Part shown: piece after piece, positions 44,334 through 53,382 of the stretch | How positions within the stretch are numbered: position 1 is the stretch's first letter | Layout of the letters: the number at the start of each line of letters is the position of its first letter | Source of the DNA: Ligilactobacillus salitolerans | Lineage (GTDB): Bacteria > Bacillota > Bacilli > Lactobacillales > Lactobacillaceae | Assembly (NCBI RefSeq): GCF_003864415.1 | Contig: NZ_BFFP01000010.1 | Span: 1-58,928, forward strand | DNA: 58,928 nt | Direction: 5' to 3' | The notes under the pieces: generated by a model | Told to the model about the DNA's origin: nothing | What the model saw: only the letters and a program-made list of their open reading frames with translations | Databases searched by the model: none | Position numbers and translations under genes: made by a program

Positions 44334-45271
44334 TGAACAACAGTGAGAAAGAAACTCTTCTTTCTATTAAGAATTTAGAAATCACATTTGGTTCTGGTAA
44401 GTCTGAATTTGTCGCGGTTCAAGATGTGAATTTTGATATCCATAAGGGTGAGATTTTTTCCCTAGTAGGAGAATCAGGCTCTGGTAAAACTACGATTGGT
44501 CGTGCTATTTTAGGGATCAACCCAACCAGCAACGGGCAAATTATTTTTGACGGGAAACAAATTAACGGTAAAATCTCTAAAAAAGAAAAGTATGAGATCG
44601 AACGTAAAATTCAAATGATTTTTCAGGATCCGTCTGCATCATTGAATGAACGGGCAACAGTTGATTATATTATTTCCGAAGGACTTTACAACTACAACTT
44701 GGCTAAAGACGAAGATGAACGGGTTGCCAAGGTCCAAGAGATGTTGGAGAACGTTGGCTTGCTGCCGGAACAATTATACCGTTATCCGCATGAGTTTTCT
44801 GGTGGGCAAAGACAACGGATCGGGATTGCTCGTGCTCTGATCATGAATCCCAAGTTAGTGGTTGCGGATGAACCGATTTCAGCTTTGGATATGTCGATTC
44901 GTGCGCAGATTTTGAACTTGCTGAAGAAATTCCGTAAAGAACAAGGGGTTACCTTCTTGTTTATCGCCCATGATCTGTCGGTTGTGCGTTATATTTCTGA
45001 TAGGATCGCTGTTATTCGCGCGGGCAGAATCTTGGAATTGGCTGAAACTGAGGAGTTATTTAATCATCCGATCCACCCCTACACCAAGTCCTTGCTTTCA
45101 GCGATTCCGATTCCAGATCCGCTCATCGCTAAACAGCGCAAAAACTTTGTTTATGACCCTAACATGCATGATTATTCGACTGAAGGACCAACTTTTAAAG
45201 AGATCCTGCCAGGTCATTTTGTGTACTGTAATGAAGACGAGGCTGAAAAGTACAAAGCAGAACTGCAATAA
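44330..45271 (+). CDS. oppF: Oligopeptide ABC transporter ATPase OppF
   Basis: Walker [11 protein letters not shown]-loop FQDPSASLN, signature FSGGQRQR, Walker [13 protein letters not shown], and the C-terminal [12 protein letters not shown] region. At 313 residues it is of normal length. The start overlaps oppD. A second ATG at 44333 is possible. It is the last gene of the opp operon; a terminator follows at 45386. Confidence 0.95.
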   Translation: MMNNSEKETLLSIKNLEITFGSGKSEFVAVQDVNFDIHKGEIFSLVGESGSGKTTIGRAILGINPTSNGQIIFDGKQINGKISKKEKYEIERKIQMIFQDPSASLNERATVDYIISEGLYNYNLAKDEDERVAKVQEMLENVGLLPEQLYRYPHEFSGGQRQRIGIARALIMNPKLVVADEPISALDMSIRAQILNLLKKFRKEQGVTFLFIAHDLSVVRYISDRIAVIRAGRILELAETEELFNHPIHPYTKSLLSAIPIPDPLIAKQRKNFVYDPNMHDYSTEGPTFKEILPGHFVYCNEDEAEKYKAELQ

Positions 45272-45385
45272 CGGATGCGATGCTGTAAAAACGCATGGCA
45301 TGACGAATGTTTCTACGGGTTCTTTGTCAAGTAGTGCTGCGAGTTAATAATATTTGAATTTAGAATAATCTGGTATAGCTTGAGC

Positions 45386-45423
45386 AAGCTGTCTGTTCCT
45401 AAACGGGATGGGCAGCTTTTTTT
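45386..45423 (+). terminator. Terminator of the opp operon
   Basis: AAGCTGTC-type left arm pairs with GGGCAGCTT, and T7 follows. A TTAAGC/GCTTAA inverted repeat lies downstream (45452-45472), near the start of the next operon, and may be an operator. Confidence 0.75.
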
Positions 45424-45552
45424 GGTTTCAGAAAAGGAAAAATCAATTGTCTTAAGCTCTTTTTAAGCTTAAACCATTAAAATTCTGAATAGTTTAAAAA
45501 ATGACCAGTCTAGTTTCACCAAAAGTAACTTGGCAACAAGAAGGGGGAAGTT

Positions 45553-46722
45553 ATGGCGCAAAAAAAATATCTCTATGAGGTCGATTTGATGAGGACCGTC
45601 TTCATTTTCGGAGTTTTATTGAATCATGTGACCACCACGATCACGCATAATTTATCTGCTAACTCAATCAGTGAAAATTTTATGGATTCTACGCATTTAG
45701 CTTTGCATTTTACACGGATGGGCTTCATGTTTATGACTGGTTTGGTTTTGACCTTAAATTATTATCAGCGCAAAAATAATTGGCTGCTTTTTTGGAAAAA
45801 AAGATACTTAGGCGTTGGTATTCCCTACCTTGCGTGGAATGCCATTATGCTGCTCCTGACAGCTTTGTTTGCTCAAGATCCTATATCAATTGGGTCACTA
45901 TTTACTAAGTGGCTGCATTATGTTCAATATGGTGATCATTTCTATATGTACTATCTGTTAGTCACGATGCAACTCTACTTAGTATTCCCGCTTTTGCTGA
46001 AAATGTTTAAACACTTTGAAAAAAGAAACGGGCATCTAGTTATTGTAATGACAAGTATTTTAATTCAAGTCTGTCTGATGATCGGGATCAAATACTGGCT
46101 GCCGCACATTGATACTTCCAGCTGGTGGTATTTGTTTAGCAATTATGGTTTTAACCTCGGAGTTTATCAAGTTTATTTTGTGGTTGGAGCATATACGGCT
46201 ATTCACTATGACCAGGTTGAAGCGGTCATTATGCGCAACTATCGCTTGATTTGCAGCTTGGCACTCACACTCTCCTTAGGTACGATCTTTTTATACCAAG
46301 CTGACATTAACATTTTAGAGCTATCTGAGGCTGCGGCACATTCTCCGCATCAGCCATATATTTTAATTTACGCGTTGTGTATGATCGCCTTCGTTTTTTG
46401 GCTAGGACGTAAGTATGCATATGCCAGAAGCAATGGACTTTGGCCCTGGCTTGACCATTTGGTCCATTTAGGAGCCAAGCTTTCATTTGGGATCTATTTA
46501 GCGCAGACGATTCCAATTTCCATATTAGCTGAAATTTTAGCGCGAGCTCAGCTGTCAAATGTGACTCTGATGGTCCTTAGTCCAATACTATATCTCTTAG
46601 CGGCAGCACTGGCATTTCTGATCGCGTGGGTCATTTATAAAGTCCCTCCGTTTGGAATATTGATCGGGCGTTCTAATAGCCAAAAGCTAGAAAAGATCTT
46701 GTTACGATCAGAAAAAATTTAA
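45553..46722 (+). CDS. Acyltransferase-3 family membrane protein
   Basis: About ten membrane segments. The N-terminus has the acyltransferase-3 pattern E-V-D-L-M-R with a conserved His in LLNHVTT. These enzymes move acyl groups, often acetyl, onto sugars or envelope polymers. The 389 residues are normal. It starts after AAGGGGG and leads a run of five same-strand genes with small gaps (ligase, binding protein, permease, ATPase). The acceptor is unknown. Confidence 0.85.
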   Translation: MAQKKYLYEVDLMRTVFIFGVLLNHVTTTITHNLSANSISENFMDSTHLALHFTRMGFMFMTGLVLTLNYYQRKNNWLLFWKKRYLGVGIPYLAWNAIMLLLTALFAQDPISIGSLFTKWLHYVQYGDHFYMYYLLVTMQLYLVFPLLLKMFKHFEKRNGHLVIVMTSILIQVCLMIGIKYWLPHIDTSSWWYLFSNYGFNLGVYQVYFVVGAYTAIHYDQVEAVIMRNYRLICSLALTLSLGTIFLYQADINILELSEAAAHSPHQPYILIYALCMIAFVFWLGRKYAYARSNGLWPWLDHLVHLGAKLSFGIYLAQTIPISILAEILARAQLSNVTLMVLSPILYLLAAALAFLIAWVIYKVPPFGILIGRSNSQKLEKILLRSEKI

Positions 46723-46741
46723 ATCAAAGGAGACGGTGTCA

Positions 46742-48232
46742 ATGTCACGGTTAACAGAGAGCTTAAATTCTCAGCTAGAAGAACAAATAGACAAAAAGAT
46801 CATCAAAGATGAAGCAAAGGATAAATGGTACACAGGTAATGAAATTAGACAGAATGTCGCCTTGTTGGAGCAGACCTTGATCAACCAGGGAGTGCATGCT
46901 GGTGATGTGCTGGTGATCCGGCTGTTGAATTCTGCCAATTATGCGATCTTGCTGCAAGCGATTTGGAATCTCGGCGCAATTGCCCATCCGGTCGCTGCTA
47001 CAATGCCGTTTGAACAGATCTCAGAAGAAATGTTCCACTATCATTATCGTTATCTAATAGTTGATTCCGGCAACATTAGTCACAAACAGACATTTCAGGC
47101 AACTCAATTAGAGAAAACTGATCTAATCTTATTACAAACAGGTTCTACGGTGCCAAACCAACGTCAGGCACGCTCTCCAAAAGATGAGGACCTTGCTTTG
47201 ATCATGAATACTTCTGGTACAACCGGCAGTCCCAAGCGAGTCGGGCTTTCTCATGGCCTTCTCTGGCATTCTGCCCAGCATGTGATCCAGAGTCAAAATC
47301 TGACGCAAGCGGATACGGTTTTGTTGTTAATGCCGTTATTCCATATTAATGCACAAGTTATCTCATTACTGGCTACTCGTCTTTCACGCGGAAAAGTGGT
47401 GATTGCCGCCAAATTTAGCGCCAGTCATTTTTGGCAGCAAGTTTCAAATGATCAGATTACGTGGGCTTCAATAGTTCCGACGATCATTCAGATCTTAGCT
47501 GTTAACGAAAATTCACTGAAAAATTATTCCGGTTCATCTTCCCTGAAGTATCTGCGTTCCGCTTCTTTCAATCTTTCGCAGGAAACTTACCAAAATTTCG
47601 AGCGTTTATTTAACATTCCGATTTTGGAGGGCTATGGAATGACTGAAAGCGCAAGTGTCATCGCTTTAAATCCGCTGAAAGCGGCCAAGATCGGGTCAGT
47701 TGGTTTGCCGATTGGGACCGACGTTAAAATTTACACCGATGCGCACCAACTTACGACAGAGCCCGGCCAAGTTGGTGAGATCGCTTTGAAAGGCGATCAT
47801 GTGATTTTGGACTACGTAGATCCCAATCCACAGTCATTTTTTCATGAATGGTTATTGACGGGTGATATTGGTTATTTTGATAGTGACGGTTATCTTTTTT
47901 TGACCGGACGCAAACGCGAAATGATCAACCATGGTGGTGAAAAAATCCCCCCCGTCGAGGTCGAGGATGTTTTAAATAAAATGAAGTCAATTAGTGAGTC
48001 TGCCGTAATTGGCGAAGCTGACGCACTTTATGGAGAAAAAGTGGCAGCGTACGTTATTTTGCAGAGTACTTGGAAATTTGACCTGGCAGAAAGACGCCGA
48101 GAAATTTTGCAGTATAGTCAAGCTCATTTACCGAAATATGAACAATTAGCAGATGTCCATTTCGTGGAGGATTTCCCCCGAAATTCCACCGGCAAAATTC
48201 AAAGAACGAAGCTTGCTATGATAATGAGTTAA
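46742..48232 (+). CDS. AMP-forming acyl-CoA synthetase/ligase
   Basis: An ANL-superfamily adenylating enzyme of 496 residues: P-loop-like MNTSGTTGSPKRVGLSH, the GYGMTES block, the hinge TGDIGYFDSDGYLFLTGRKREMI and the C-terminal catalytic lysine in NSTGKIQRTKL. It most resembles the short acyl-CoA synthetases related to oxalyl-CoA synthetase and medium-chain or aromatic acid CoA ligases. The acid used cannot be read from sequence. AAAGGAG is 9 bases before the ATG at 46742. It may activate an acid brought in by the adjacent importer for transfer by the acyltransferase; that link is inference. Confidence 0.85.
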   Translation: MSRLTESLNSQLEEQIDKKIIKDEAKDKWYTGNEIRQNVALLEQTLINQGVHAGDVLVIRLLNSANYAILLQAIWNLGAIAHPVAATMPFEQISEEMFHYHYRYLIVDSGNISHKQTFQATQLEKTDLILLQTGSTVPNQRQARSPKDEDLALIMNTSGTTGSPKRVGLSHGLLWHSAQHVIQSQNLTQADTVLLLMPLFHINAQVISLLATRLSRGKVVIAAKFSASHFWQQVSNDQITWASIVPTIIQILAVNENSLKNYSGSSSLKYLRSASFNLSQETYQNFERLFNIPILEGYGMTESASVIALNPLKAAKIGSVGLPIGTDVKIYTDAHQLTTEPGQVGEIALKGDHVILDYVDPNPQSFFHEWLLTGDIGYFDSDGYLFLTGRKREMINHGGEKIPPVEVEDVLNKMKSISESAVIGEADALYGEKVAAYVILQSTWKFDLAERRREILQYSQAHLPKYEQLADVHFVEDFPRNSTGKIQRTKLAMIMS

Positions 48233-48307
48233 GGACGTTTGACCAACTTTCTCGAACATACTTAGCAGCAAGCTTGGAGCATGATTAACGGATCAGGAGG
48301 GATGTTT

Positions 48308-49273
48308 TTGCAACGCACTAAACGAAAGAGCCTGCTAATTATTTTAGTTACTGTTTGGACTTTGATCGCCATCTATGGTTGGCAGCAAATATACGGCCAA
48401 GACGATAAAAGCTTGACTAAAGTTGTCATTGGGTATCAGGCTGGTGACGAGATCGAGATTGCAAAATTGCACGGAAGTTTTGTCAAAAAGATGAAAGCTA
48501 AAGGATATGCGGTGTCTTTTCGTGAATTTCAAAACGGTTCTGCCATGATGCAGGCACTGGCTTCAGGCAAGATCGATTACGGTCGAGTCGGAGATACTCC
48601 GCCAGTTTCAGCACTGGCGTCTGGTACGAAGTTGACCTTTGTGGGCGCAGGCGGAACTCGTTCGTTAGGTAGTGGAATTGTTGTCACTAAGAAGTCTTGG
48701 ATCAAAAAGGCGAGTGATCTTGCAGGCAAAAAAATCGCCTACACCAGAGGGACTTCGAGTCAGTACATGGTGCTTAAAACGCTAAAAAAACTGGGCTTGA
48801 CAACTGACGATGTGAACTTAGTCAATATGGATACCAATTCTGCCGCCTTAGCCTTTGCCAAGGGCAAGGTCGATGCCTGGGCAACTTGGGATCCGTATGT
48901 CAGCAAGGCTGAATTAAAACAGCAAGCTAAGCTGGTCGTGAGCGGGAGTGATGTTGGCGTACAAAATAGGAACTTCTTGGTTTCTCCGACCTCATTTGCA
49001 AGCAAGCATCAGGAACTAAACAGTTTAGTCGTTAAATATCTGGGTGAAGACATGCAGTGGGCTAATTCTCACACGACTGTGCTAACTAAAAAATTAGCTG
49101 CGGCACTTGATTTAGATCGGAAGGTTGTCCAGCGGATGCTTGAGCGGCGCACATTTGCGCTGCAAAAGATGAGCCAGCGAGCTATTAAGGAAGAACAGAT
49201 TATTTCAAACTTATTTTATGCGCAAAAGGTCATCAAAAAGAAAGTTCAAATTAGCTCTTACGTTGAAAAATGA
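48308..49273 (+). CDS. SsuA/TauA-type ABC substrate-binding protein, membrane-anchored
   Basis: A basic N-terminus and single hydrophobic segment (about 9-27) contain no lipobox cysteine, so the protein is probably held by an uncleaved anchor. The binding domain follows the NMT1/SsuA pattern (VVIGYQAGDEIEIAKLHG, then YGRVGDTPPVSALASG, KIAYTRGTSSQYMV and VDAWATWDPYVS). Sulfonates are the classical ligands, but the family also binds other small acids. The TTG at 48308 is 7 bases after AGGAGG. An ATG at 48302 is too close to it. Confidence 0.85.
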   Translation: MQRTKRKSLLIILVTVWTLIAIYGWQQIYGQDDKSLTKVVIGYQAGDEIEIAKLHGSFVKKMKAKGYAVSFREFQNGSAMMQALASGKIDYGRVGDTPPVSALASGTKLTFVGAGGTRSLGSGIVVTKKSWIKKASDLAGKKIAYTRGTSSQYMVLKTLKKLGLTTDDVNLVNMDTNSAALAFAKGKVDAWATWDPYVSKAELKQQAKLVVSGSDVGVQNRNFLVSPTSFASKHQELNSLVVKYLGEDMQWANSHTTVLTKKLAAALDLDRKVVQRMLERRTFALQKMSQRAIKEEQIISNLFYAQKVIKKKVQISSYVEK

Positions 49274-49317
49274 TGCCAGTCTTTGGCTGCTGTCTTGCAT
49301 GAAGGAAGGAACATGAA

Positions 49318-50079
49318 TTGAATAAAAAGAGTATCACAATTGAAAGAATGCTCCCCTGGCTGCTTCCGCTGGGAATGGTGCTCATCTGGGAATCAGCGGT
49401 TAGGCTCAATATTATCACTTTGGATCTCTTGCCTGCTCCGACCGAAATTTTCGTTGATGCCTGGAATTTGTTACGAACGGGTGAGCTGCAGAAAAATTTA
49501 AGCATCAGTCTGTATCGGGCCACTGTTGGTTTTTTACTTGGCGGCAGTATCGGCTTTATTTTAGGGGTCCTAAATGGCACATCCAAGGTCTGCCGCTTGT
49601 TATTAGACAGCACGGTCCAAATGCTGCGTAATATTCCCCATCTATCGCTGATCCCCTTATTGATCTTGTTTATGGGGATCGGAGAAACTTCCAAGGTAAC
49701 TTTGGTCGCAATTGGCTGCCTTTTTCCGGTCTATATCAATACCTATCACGGAATTACCTCGATAGATCCTAGGCTAATGGAAATGGGCCGTTCTTATGGA
49801 ATGTCACGCGTCAAGCTGTTTACTAAAATCATTTTTCCTAGTGCTTTACCGACGATCCTAGTCGGGATCAGGTATGCTTTAGGGGTGATGTGGACGACTT
49901 TGATCGTGGCAGAGACAGTTTCTTCCAGTTCCGGGATCGGTTATATGGCTAATGATGCCCAGCAGTTTACGAATATGGACACAATTTTACTGTGCATCAT
50001 TATTTATGCTTTATTTGGCAAAATATCTGATTTAATTGCCAAAAATTTGGAAGACTGGTTATTGGAATGGCAAAGCTAA
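49318..50079 (+). CDS. SsuC/TauC-type ABC permease
   Basis: Six membrane helices in 253 residues. The EAA loop region reads GRSYGMSRVKLFTKIIFPSALPTI. This places it in the nitrate/sulfonate/taurine permease family. The TTG start follows AAGGAAGGA. It is 14 bases from the ATPase gene. Confidence 0.9.
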   Translation: MNKKSITIERMLPWLLPLGMVLIWESAVRLNIITLDLLPAPTEIFVDAWNLLRTGELQKNLSISLYRATVGFLLGGSIGFILGVLNGTSKVCRLLLDSTVQMLRNIPHLSLIPLLILFMGIGETSKVTLVAIGCLFPVYINTYHGITSIDPRLMEMGRSYGMSRVKLFTKIIFPSALPTILVGIRYALGVMWTTLIVAETVSSSSGIGYMANDAQQFTNMDTILLCIIIYALFGKISDLIAKNLEDWLLEWQS

Positions 50080-50093
50080 AGGTGGAGGTATCA

Positions 50094-50816
50094 ATGACTG
50101 AACAATTACTTGGAATTAAAAATGTCGGCAAGCATTACGCTGACCATGTGGTTTTACAAAACGTTAACTTATCCATCGTCAAAAGTGAATTTGTCTCTTT
50201 GGTGGGGATGAGCGGCGGCGGCAAAAGTACTCTTTTACGGATGATCGCTGGTCTAGAAAAACCGACAGCCGGCAAGATAACACAGGATAGTCAAGAAGTC
50301 ACTAACCTTAATCCGAAAGTCAAAATGATGTTTCAAGATGATCGGCTACTGCCGTGGATGGACATTTTGCATAATGTAACTTTGGGGGAGAACAACGATT
50401 CAGCTATTCAACGGGCCCTTTTCTTATTAAAACAAGTTGGCTTGGAGAAGTACATTTCCGCATATCCGAAACAAATTTCTGGCGGACAAAAGCAGCGAGT
50501 TGCTTTGGCTCGTGCTTTAATGCCGCAACCGGAGATCTTGTTATTAGACGAGCCGTTAGGAGCCCTTGATGCCTTGACCAGAATGAAGATGCAGGACCTG
50601 ATCTTGCAGATCTGGAAAAATACAGGGATCGCAATGGTCCTGGTGACTCATGACATTAATGAAGCCGTGCGCATGTCACAAAAGATATTTGTCGTTAAAG
50701 ATGCCACAGTTGTGCAGGAATATCACAATGAATTTCAGGGACAAATGGATGAGGAGTCTAAAAAAGGGCAAGATAACTTGTCCAATCAAATTACAGATGA
50801 AATCATGCAAGAGTAA
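50094..50816 (+). CDS. SsuB/TauB-type ABC ATPase
   Basis: Walker A GMSGGGKST, Q-loop with the SsuB-type DDRLLPWMDILHNVTLG, signature ISGGQKQR, Walker B ILLLDEPLGALD and the His in THDINEA. The ATG at 50094 follows GGTGGAGG, so the longer frame from 50067 overlapping the permease is not used. The 240-residue protein completes the importer. No sulfonate monooxygenase (ssuD/tauD) gene is in the window. Confidence 0.92.
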   Translation: MTEQLLGIKNVGKHYADHVVLQNVNLSIVKSEFVSLVGMSGGGKSTLLRMIAGLEKPTAGKITQDSQEVTNLNPKVKMMFQDDRLLPWMDILHNVTLGENNDSAIQRALFLLKQVGLEKYISAYPKQISGGQKQRVALARALMPQPEILLLDEPLGALDALTRMKMQDLILQIWKNTGIAMVLVTHDINEAVRMSQKIFVVKDATVVQEYHNEFQGQMDEESKKGQDNLSNQITDEIMQE

Positions 50817-50945
50817 GAAATAAGGTAAACAGACTGAAATTTGCTCAAATACAAAGCGGTTGGAGTAAAAATAAGCAATAAGCTATAGATCCTGAGAAGG
50901 TTTAAGCAGTAATATATCGACCAAAAATTAAAAAAACTTGGAAAA

Positions 50946-50994
50946 AATAGGGTTGTACATTGAGGCAAAGAAATCCTCGCTGTACAGCCCTATA
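50946..50994 (-). terminator. Terminator for the minus-strand 105-aa gene
   Basis: TAGGGTTGTACA and TGTACAGCCCTA arms with an inner GAGG/CCTC pair. On the minus strand it runs into T6. The rest of 50817-51098 shows no gene. Confidence 0.7.
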
Positions 50995-51098
50995 TTCAAA
51001 ACTAGAATCGATCACTTTGTCCAAGCTCATTTTAGAAGCCGCACATGATTTGTACCCAAGCGGTTAAAGCAGCTATTGCCAATTTCGCTTAAAGCAAA

Positions 51099-51416
51099 TT
51101 AGGCTCGGTCACTTTTAGATTGTAAATGTGTTCGTCTTCTGAGCGTCGTGTTCCGCTCGGTTAAAAATTTTCTTTCAATTTCTTTTTTGATCTGTTCTGA
51201 TTGCAGTGGATCACTATTGTTATGGCGAGCTACCAGTTGTTCTAACTGGCTTAATTGGCGCTGGCTGATAGGAAACTCACGATCTGTATATCCTCCCGTG
51301 ATAAAATGTTCCATGCTAAAGCGCTGCTCGATCACGTTATTTGGTGAAAGATACAGACAATAATCAGCAAAGTCTGCCAAAAGTTTCGCTGGAATGCCCT
51401 GTGTACTTTCGCTCAT
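51099..51416 (-). CDS. Hypothetical protein, 105 aa
   Basis: AAAGGAG lies 8 bases before the ATG. The product is soluble and helical, with a highly basic, Arg-rich C-terminus (RRRTHLQSKSDRA end). It shows no known motif. It lies alone, convergent with the importer operon. Function unknown. Confidence 0.6.
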   Translation of the reverse strand: MSESTQGIPAKLLADFADYCLYLSPNNVIEQRFSMEHFITGGYTDREFPISQRQLSQLEQLVARHNNSDPLQSEQIKKEIERKFLTERNTTLRRRTHLQSKSDRA

Positions 51417-51625
51417 AAAAAAATCTCCTTTTGCTGATTTGCAGTTAAAAGCTGGTTACCAACAAGTTAACCTAATGAATAGGATAATACATTGTTACCG
51501 ATTCGTAAAGCTTTCGTAACATAAAGGTCACACATTTAAGGAAGCAGGCAGCGCTTACCAAGCGACTCTGTCACTGCTTATGCTGATATTGTAATTTTGC
51601 TATGGGTGCGGTCAAGATCAAGTGA

Positions 51626-52564
51626 TTATTGGCGAATTTGGCTGGTCCGTTCTGCAATCGAGGAAAAACTTTCAACCAACTCTTGTTCCAAAGGACTCAA
51701 TTTTTTGGCTGCAGGGTAAGCGATGAAATGTTTCAAAATCAGGTCTGTTTTTGATAGCGGATAAAGGTTGAATTTACCAGCGGATAAGCGGTCAACGATG
51801 CTTTGCGGAATGATCGTACTACCCATTCCATACGCTGCTAGTCCAGCAATGATCTCAATGTTCTCACTTTCAAAGACGATCTGTGGCTCAACCTTGTTTT
51901 TGTGCAGTAATCCGTCGACTTGGTGCCTGATTGCAGACCCCGTTTTACTTAAAACTAACGGTTCGGCTAAAATTTCTGCCAGTGGTAAGGAGTTGGGCTC
52001 AAGTAACTTAAAACGCCGATCATAAAAATTAGAGCCCTCCGGCAAGACGACATAGTAAGGTTCATAGCCGGCCGTGACGACATTGAGGTTGGGCGAGACG
52101 GTTTCTGGAGTCTGACCAAGGTAAAAATCGATGTCGCCGTTTTGTACTTTCTTTTCACTTTTTTCAGGGATATCTTCTTCCAAAATCACTTGCACATTTG
52201 GATGCAGCTGGGTGAAGAAGGGTAAAAAGAGCGGCAAGATGAAGGTGCCTAACGAAGAGAGCACGCCAAGACGTAGGGTAATTTGCTCCTTGGAATTATA
52301 TTGTGTCAGTCGTTGCTTAAATTCTGCATTTTCACGGCTAATGTTTTCCAGATACTGGTAGTAAAGCTTGCCAGCTTCAGTCAGCTTTAAGTGTGTACTG
52401 TGGCGGTTAATGATCACTGCCCCGAGTTCGTCTTCTTTTCTTTTGATCAACTGAGTTAAGTAAGGCTGTGAAATAAACAGCTCTTGCGCAGCTTTAGTGA
52501 AATTACCGTAACGTAAAAGTGTATCTAAATACTGTAAGAGCAGTCCGGGATCTTTTGTCGTCAT
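51626..52564 (-). CDS. hcrR: LysR-family regulator, divergent from the FMN reductase genes (HcrR-like)
   Basis: The N-terminal winged HTH reads LLQYLDTLLRYGNFTKAAQELFISQPYLTQLIKR. The C-terminal half is a LysR effector domain (LRLGVLSSLGTFILPLFLPFF onward). The start at 52564 follows AAGGAG; the longer frame covers the promoter. In Lactiplantibacillus plantarum a LysR gene is divergent from hcrBA and responds to hydroxycinnamic acids. The same arrangement here suggests the same control, but the ligand is not proven. Confidence 0.8.
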   Translation of the reverse strand: MTTKDPGLLLQYLDTLLRYGNFTKAAQELFISQPYLTQLIKRKEDELGAVIINRHSTHLKLTEAGKLYYQYLENISRENAEFKQRLTQYNSKEQITLRLGVLSSLGTFILPLFLPFFTQLHPNVQVILEEDIPEKSEKKVQNGDIDFYLGQTPETVSPNLNVVTAGYEPYYVVLPEGSNFYDRRFKLLEPNSLPLAEILAEPLVLSKTGSAIRHQVDGLLHKNKVEPQIVFESENIEIIAGLAAYGMGSTIIPQSIVDRLSAGKFNLYPLSKTDLILKHFIAYPAAKKLSPLEQELVESFSSIAERTSQIRQ

Positions 52565-52579
52565 GGTTGGTCTCCTTAT

Positions 52580-52595
52580 AATAACATTATTGTTA
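52580..52595. promoter_or_regulatory. Candidate operator between the LysR gene and hcrB
   Basis: ATAACA-TTAT-TGTTAT is a 16-bp dyad next to the minus-strand ribosome site and overlapping a TATAAT-like sequence (52593-52598). It is a plausible autoregulatory LysR site. Confidence 0.4.
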
Positions 52596-52824
52596 TAATA
52601 CAATAGTAAAATAAGTATTTCACAAAAGCAAGCCTGTTCATTAAACTTAAAGTGTAAATACAATTATCTTTTTTTACCAGTGATCGTTACTAGCCAATGT
52701 AGTAACAAAACTGGGTTTTTAGTTTTGGCTATCGTCTTGTGTACTTTAATTTGAACACATAATATAGTTTTTCATAGTTTAAATAGTGAAGTATTCACAT
52801 TATCTCAGAGAGGAATCATTGCGT

Positions 52825-53367
52825 ATGAAATTTGTAGGAATAGTAGGGAATAATGCTGCTGATTCGACGAATCGGACTTTATTGCAGTATATTAAACTGC
52901 ATTTTGCAGGACAGCACGAAATCAGCTTATGTGAGGTCAAGGATCTCCCAGCCTTTAATAAACCGGCTTCTCACGTCGCACCAGCTCCGATTGCAGAAAT
53001 GTCAGACCAGATCGCCGCAGCAGACGGCGTGATCATCGCGACACCTGAATATGACCATTCAGTTCCAGCAGCTTTGATCAATGTTTTAGAATGGTTCGCC
53101 TATACGACTCAGCCGCTCCAGGACAAACCGGTGCTGATCGTTGGCGCTTCATATGGTGCTTTAGGAACATCACGGGCACAAGGTCATCTACGGACGATTC
53201 TCAATGCGCCAGACATCAAAGCCCGCGTTTTGCCGGGACAAGAATTTTTGCTGGGGCATTCGCTGCAAGTCTTTGATCAGCAAGGACAATTGACGGATCA
53301 AGCCCAAGTGCAGTCTTTGGAAGAACACATGGCAGATTTCGAAAAATTTGCCGCGGCTAATCGGTAA
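52825..53367 (+). CDS. hcrB: NADPH-dependent FMN reductase (HcrB-like)
   Basis: A flavodoxin-like FMN reductase of 180 residues: VGIVGNNAADSTNRTLL (phosphate loop), the ATPEYDHSVPAALINVLEW segment typical of the family, and VGASYGALGTSRAQ. It supplies reduced flavin. It lies 15 bases before a second protein that begins with a homologous domain, as in hcrB-hcrA. The start at 52825 is about 11 bases after GAGAGG. Confidence 0.85.
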   Translation: MKFVGIVGNNAADSTNRTLLQYIKLHFAGQHEISLCEVKDLPAFNKPASHVAPAPIAEMSDQIAAADGVIIATPEYDHSVPAALINVLEWFAYTTQPLQDKPVLIVGASYGALGTSRAQGHLRTILNAPDIKARVLPGQEFLLGHSLQVFDQQGQLTDQAQVQSLEEHMADFEKFAAANR

Positions 53368-53382
53368 AGTGAGGTAGAACAG

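Noticed and set aside
45553-50816. Complete sulfonate utilisation operon
   Set aside because: The importer type fits, but no SsuD/TauD desulfonation enzyme is present, so sulfur scavenging is not claimed.
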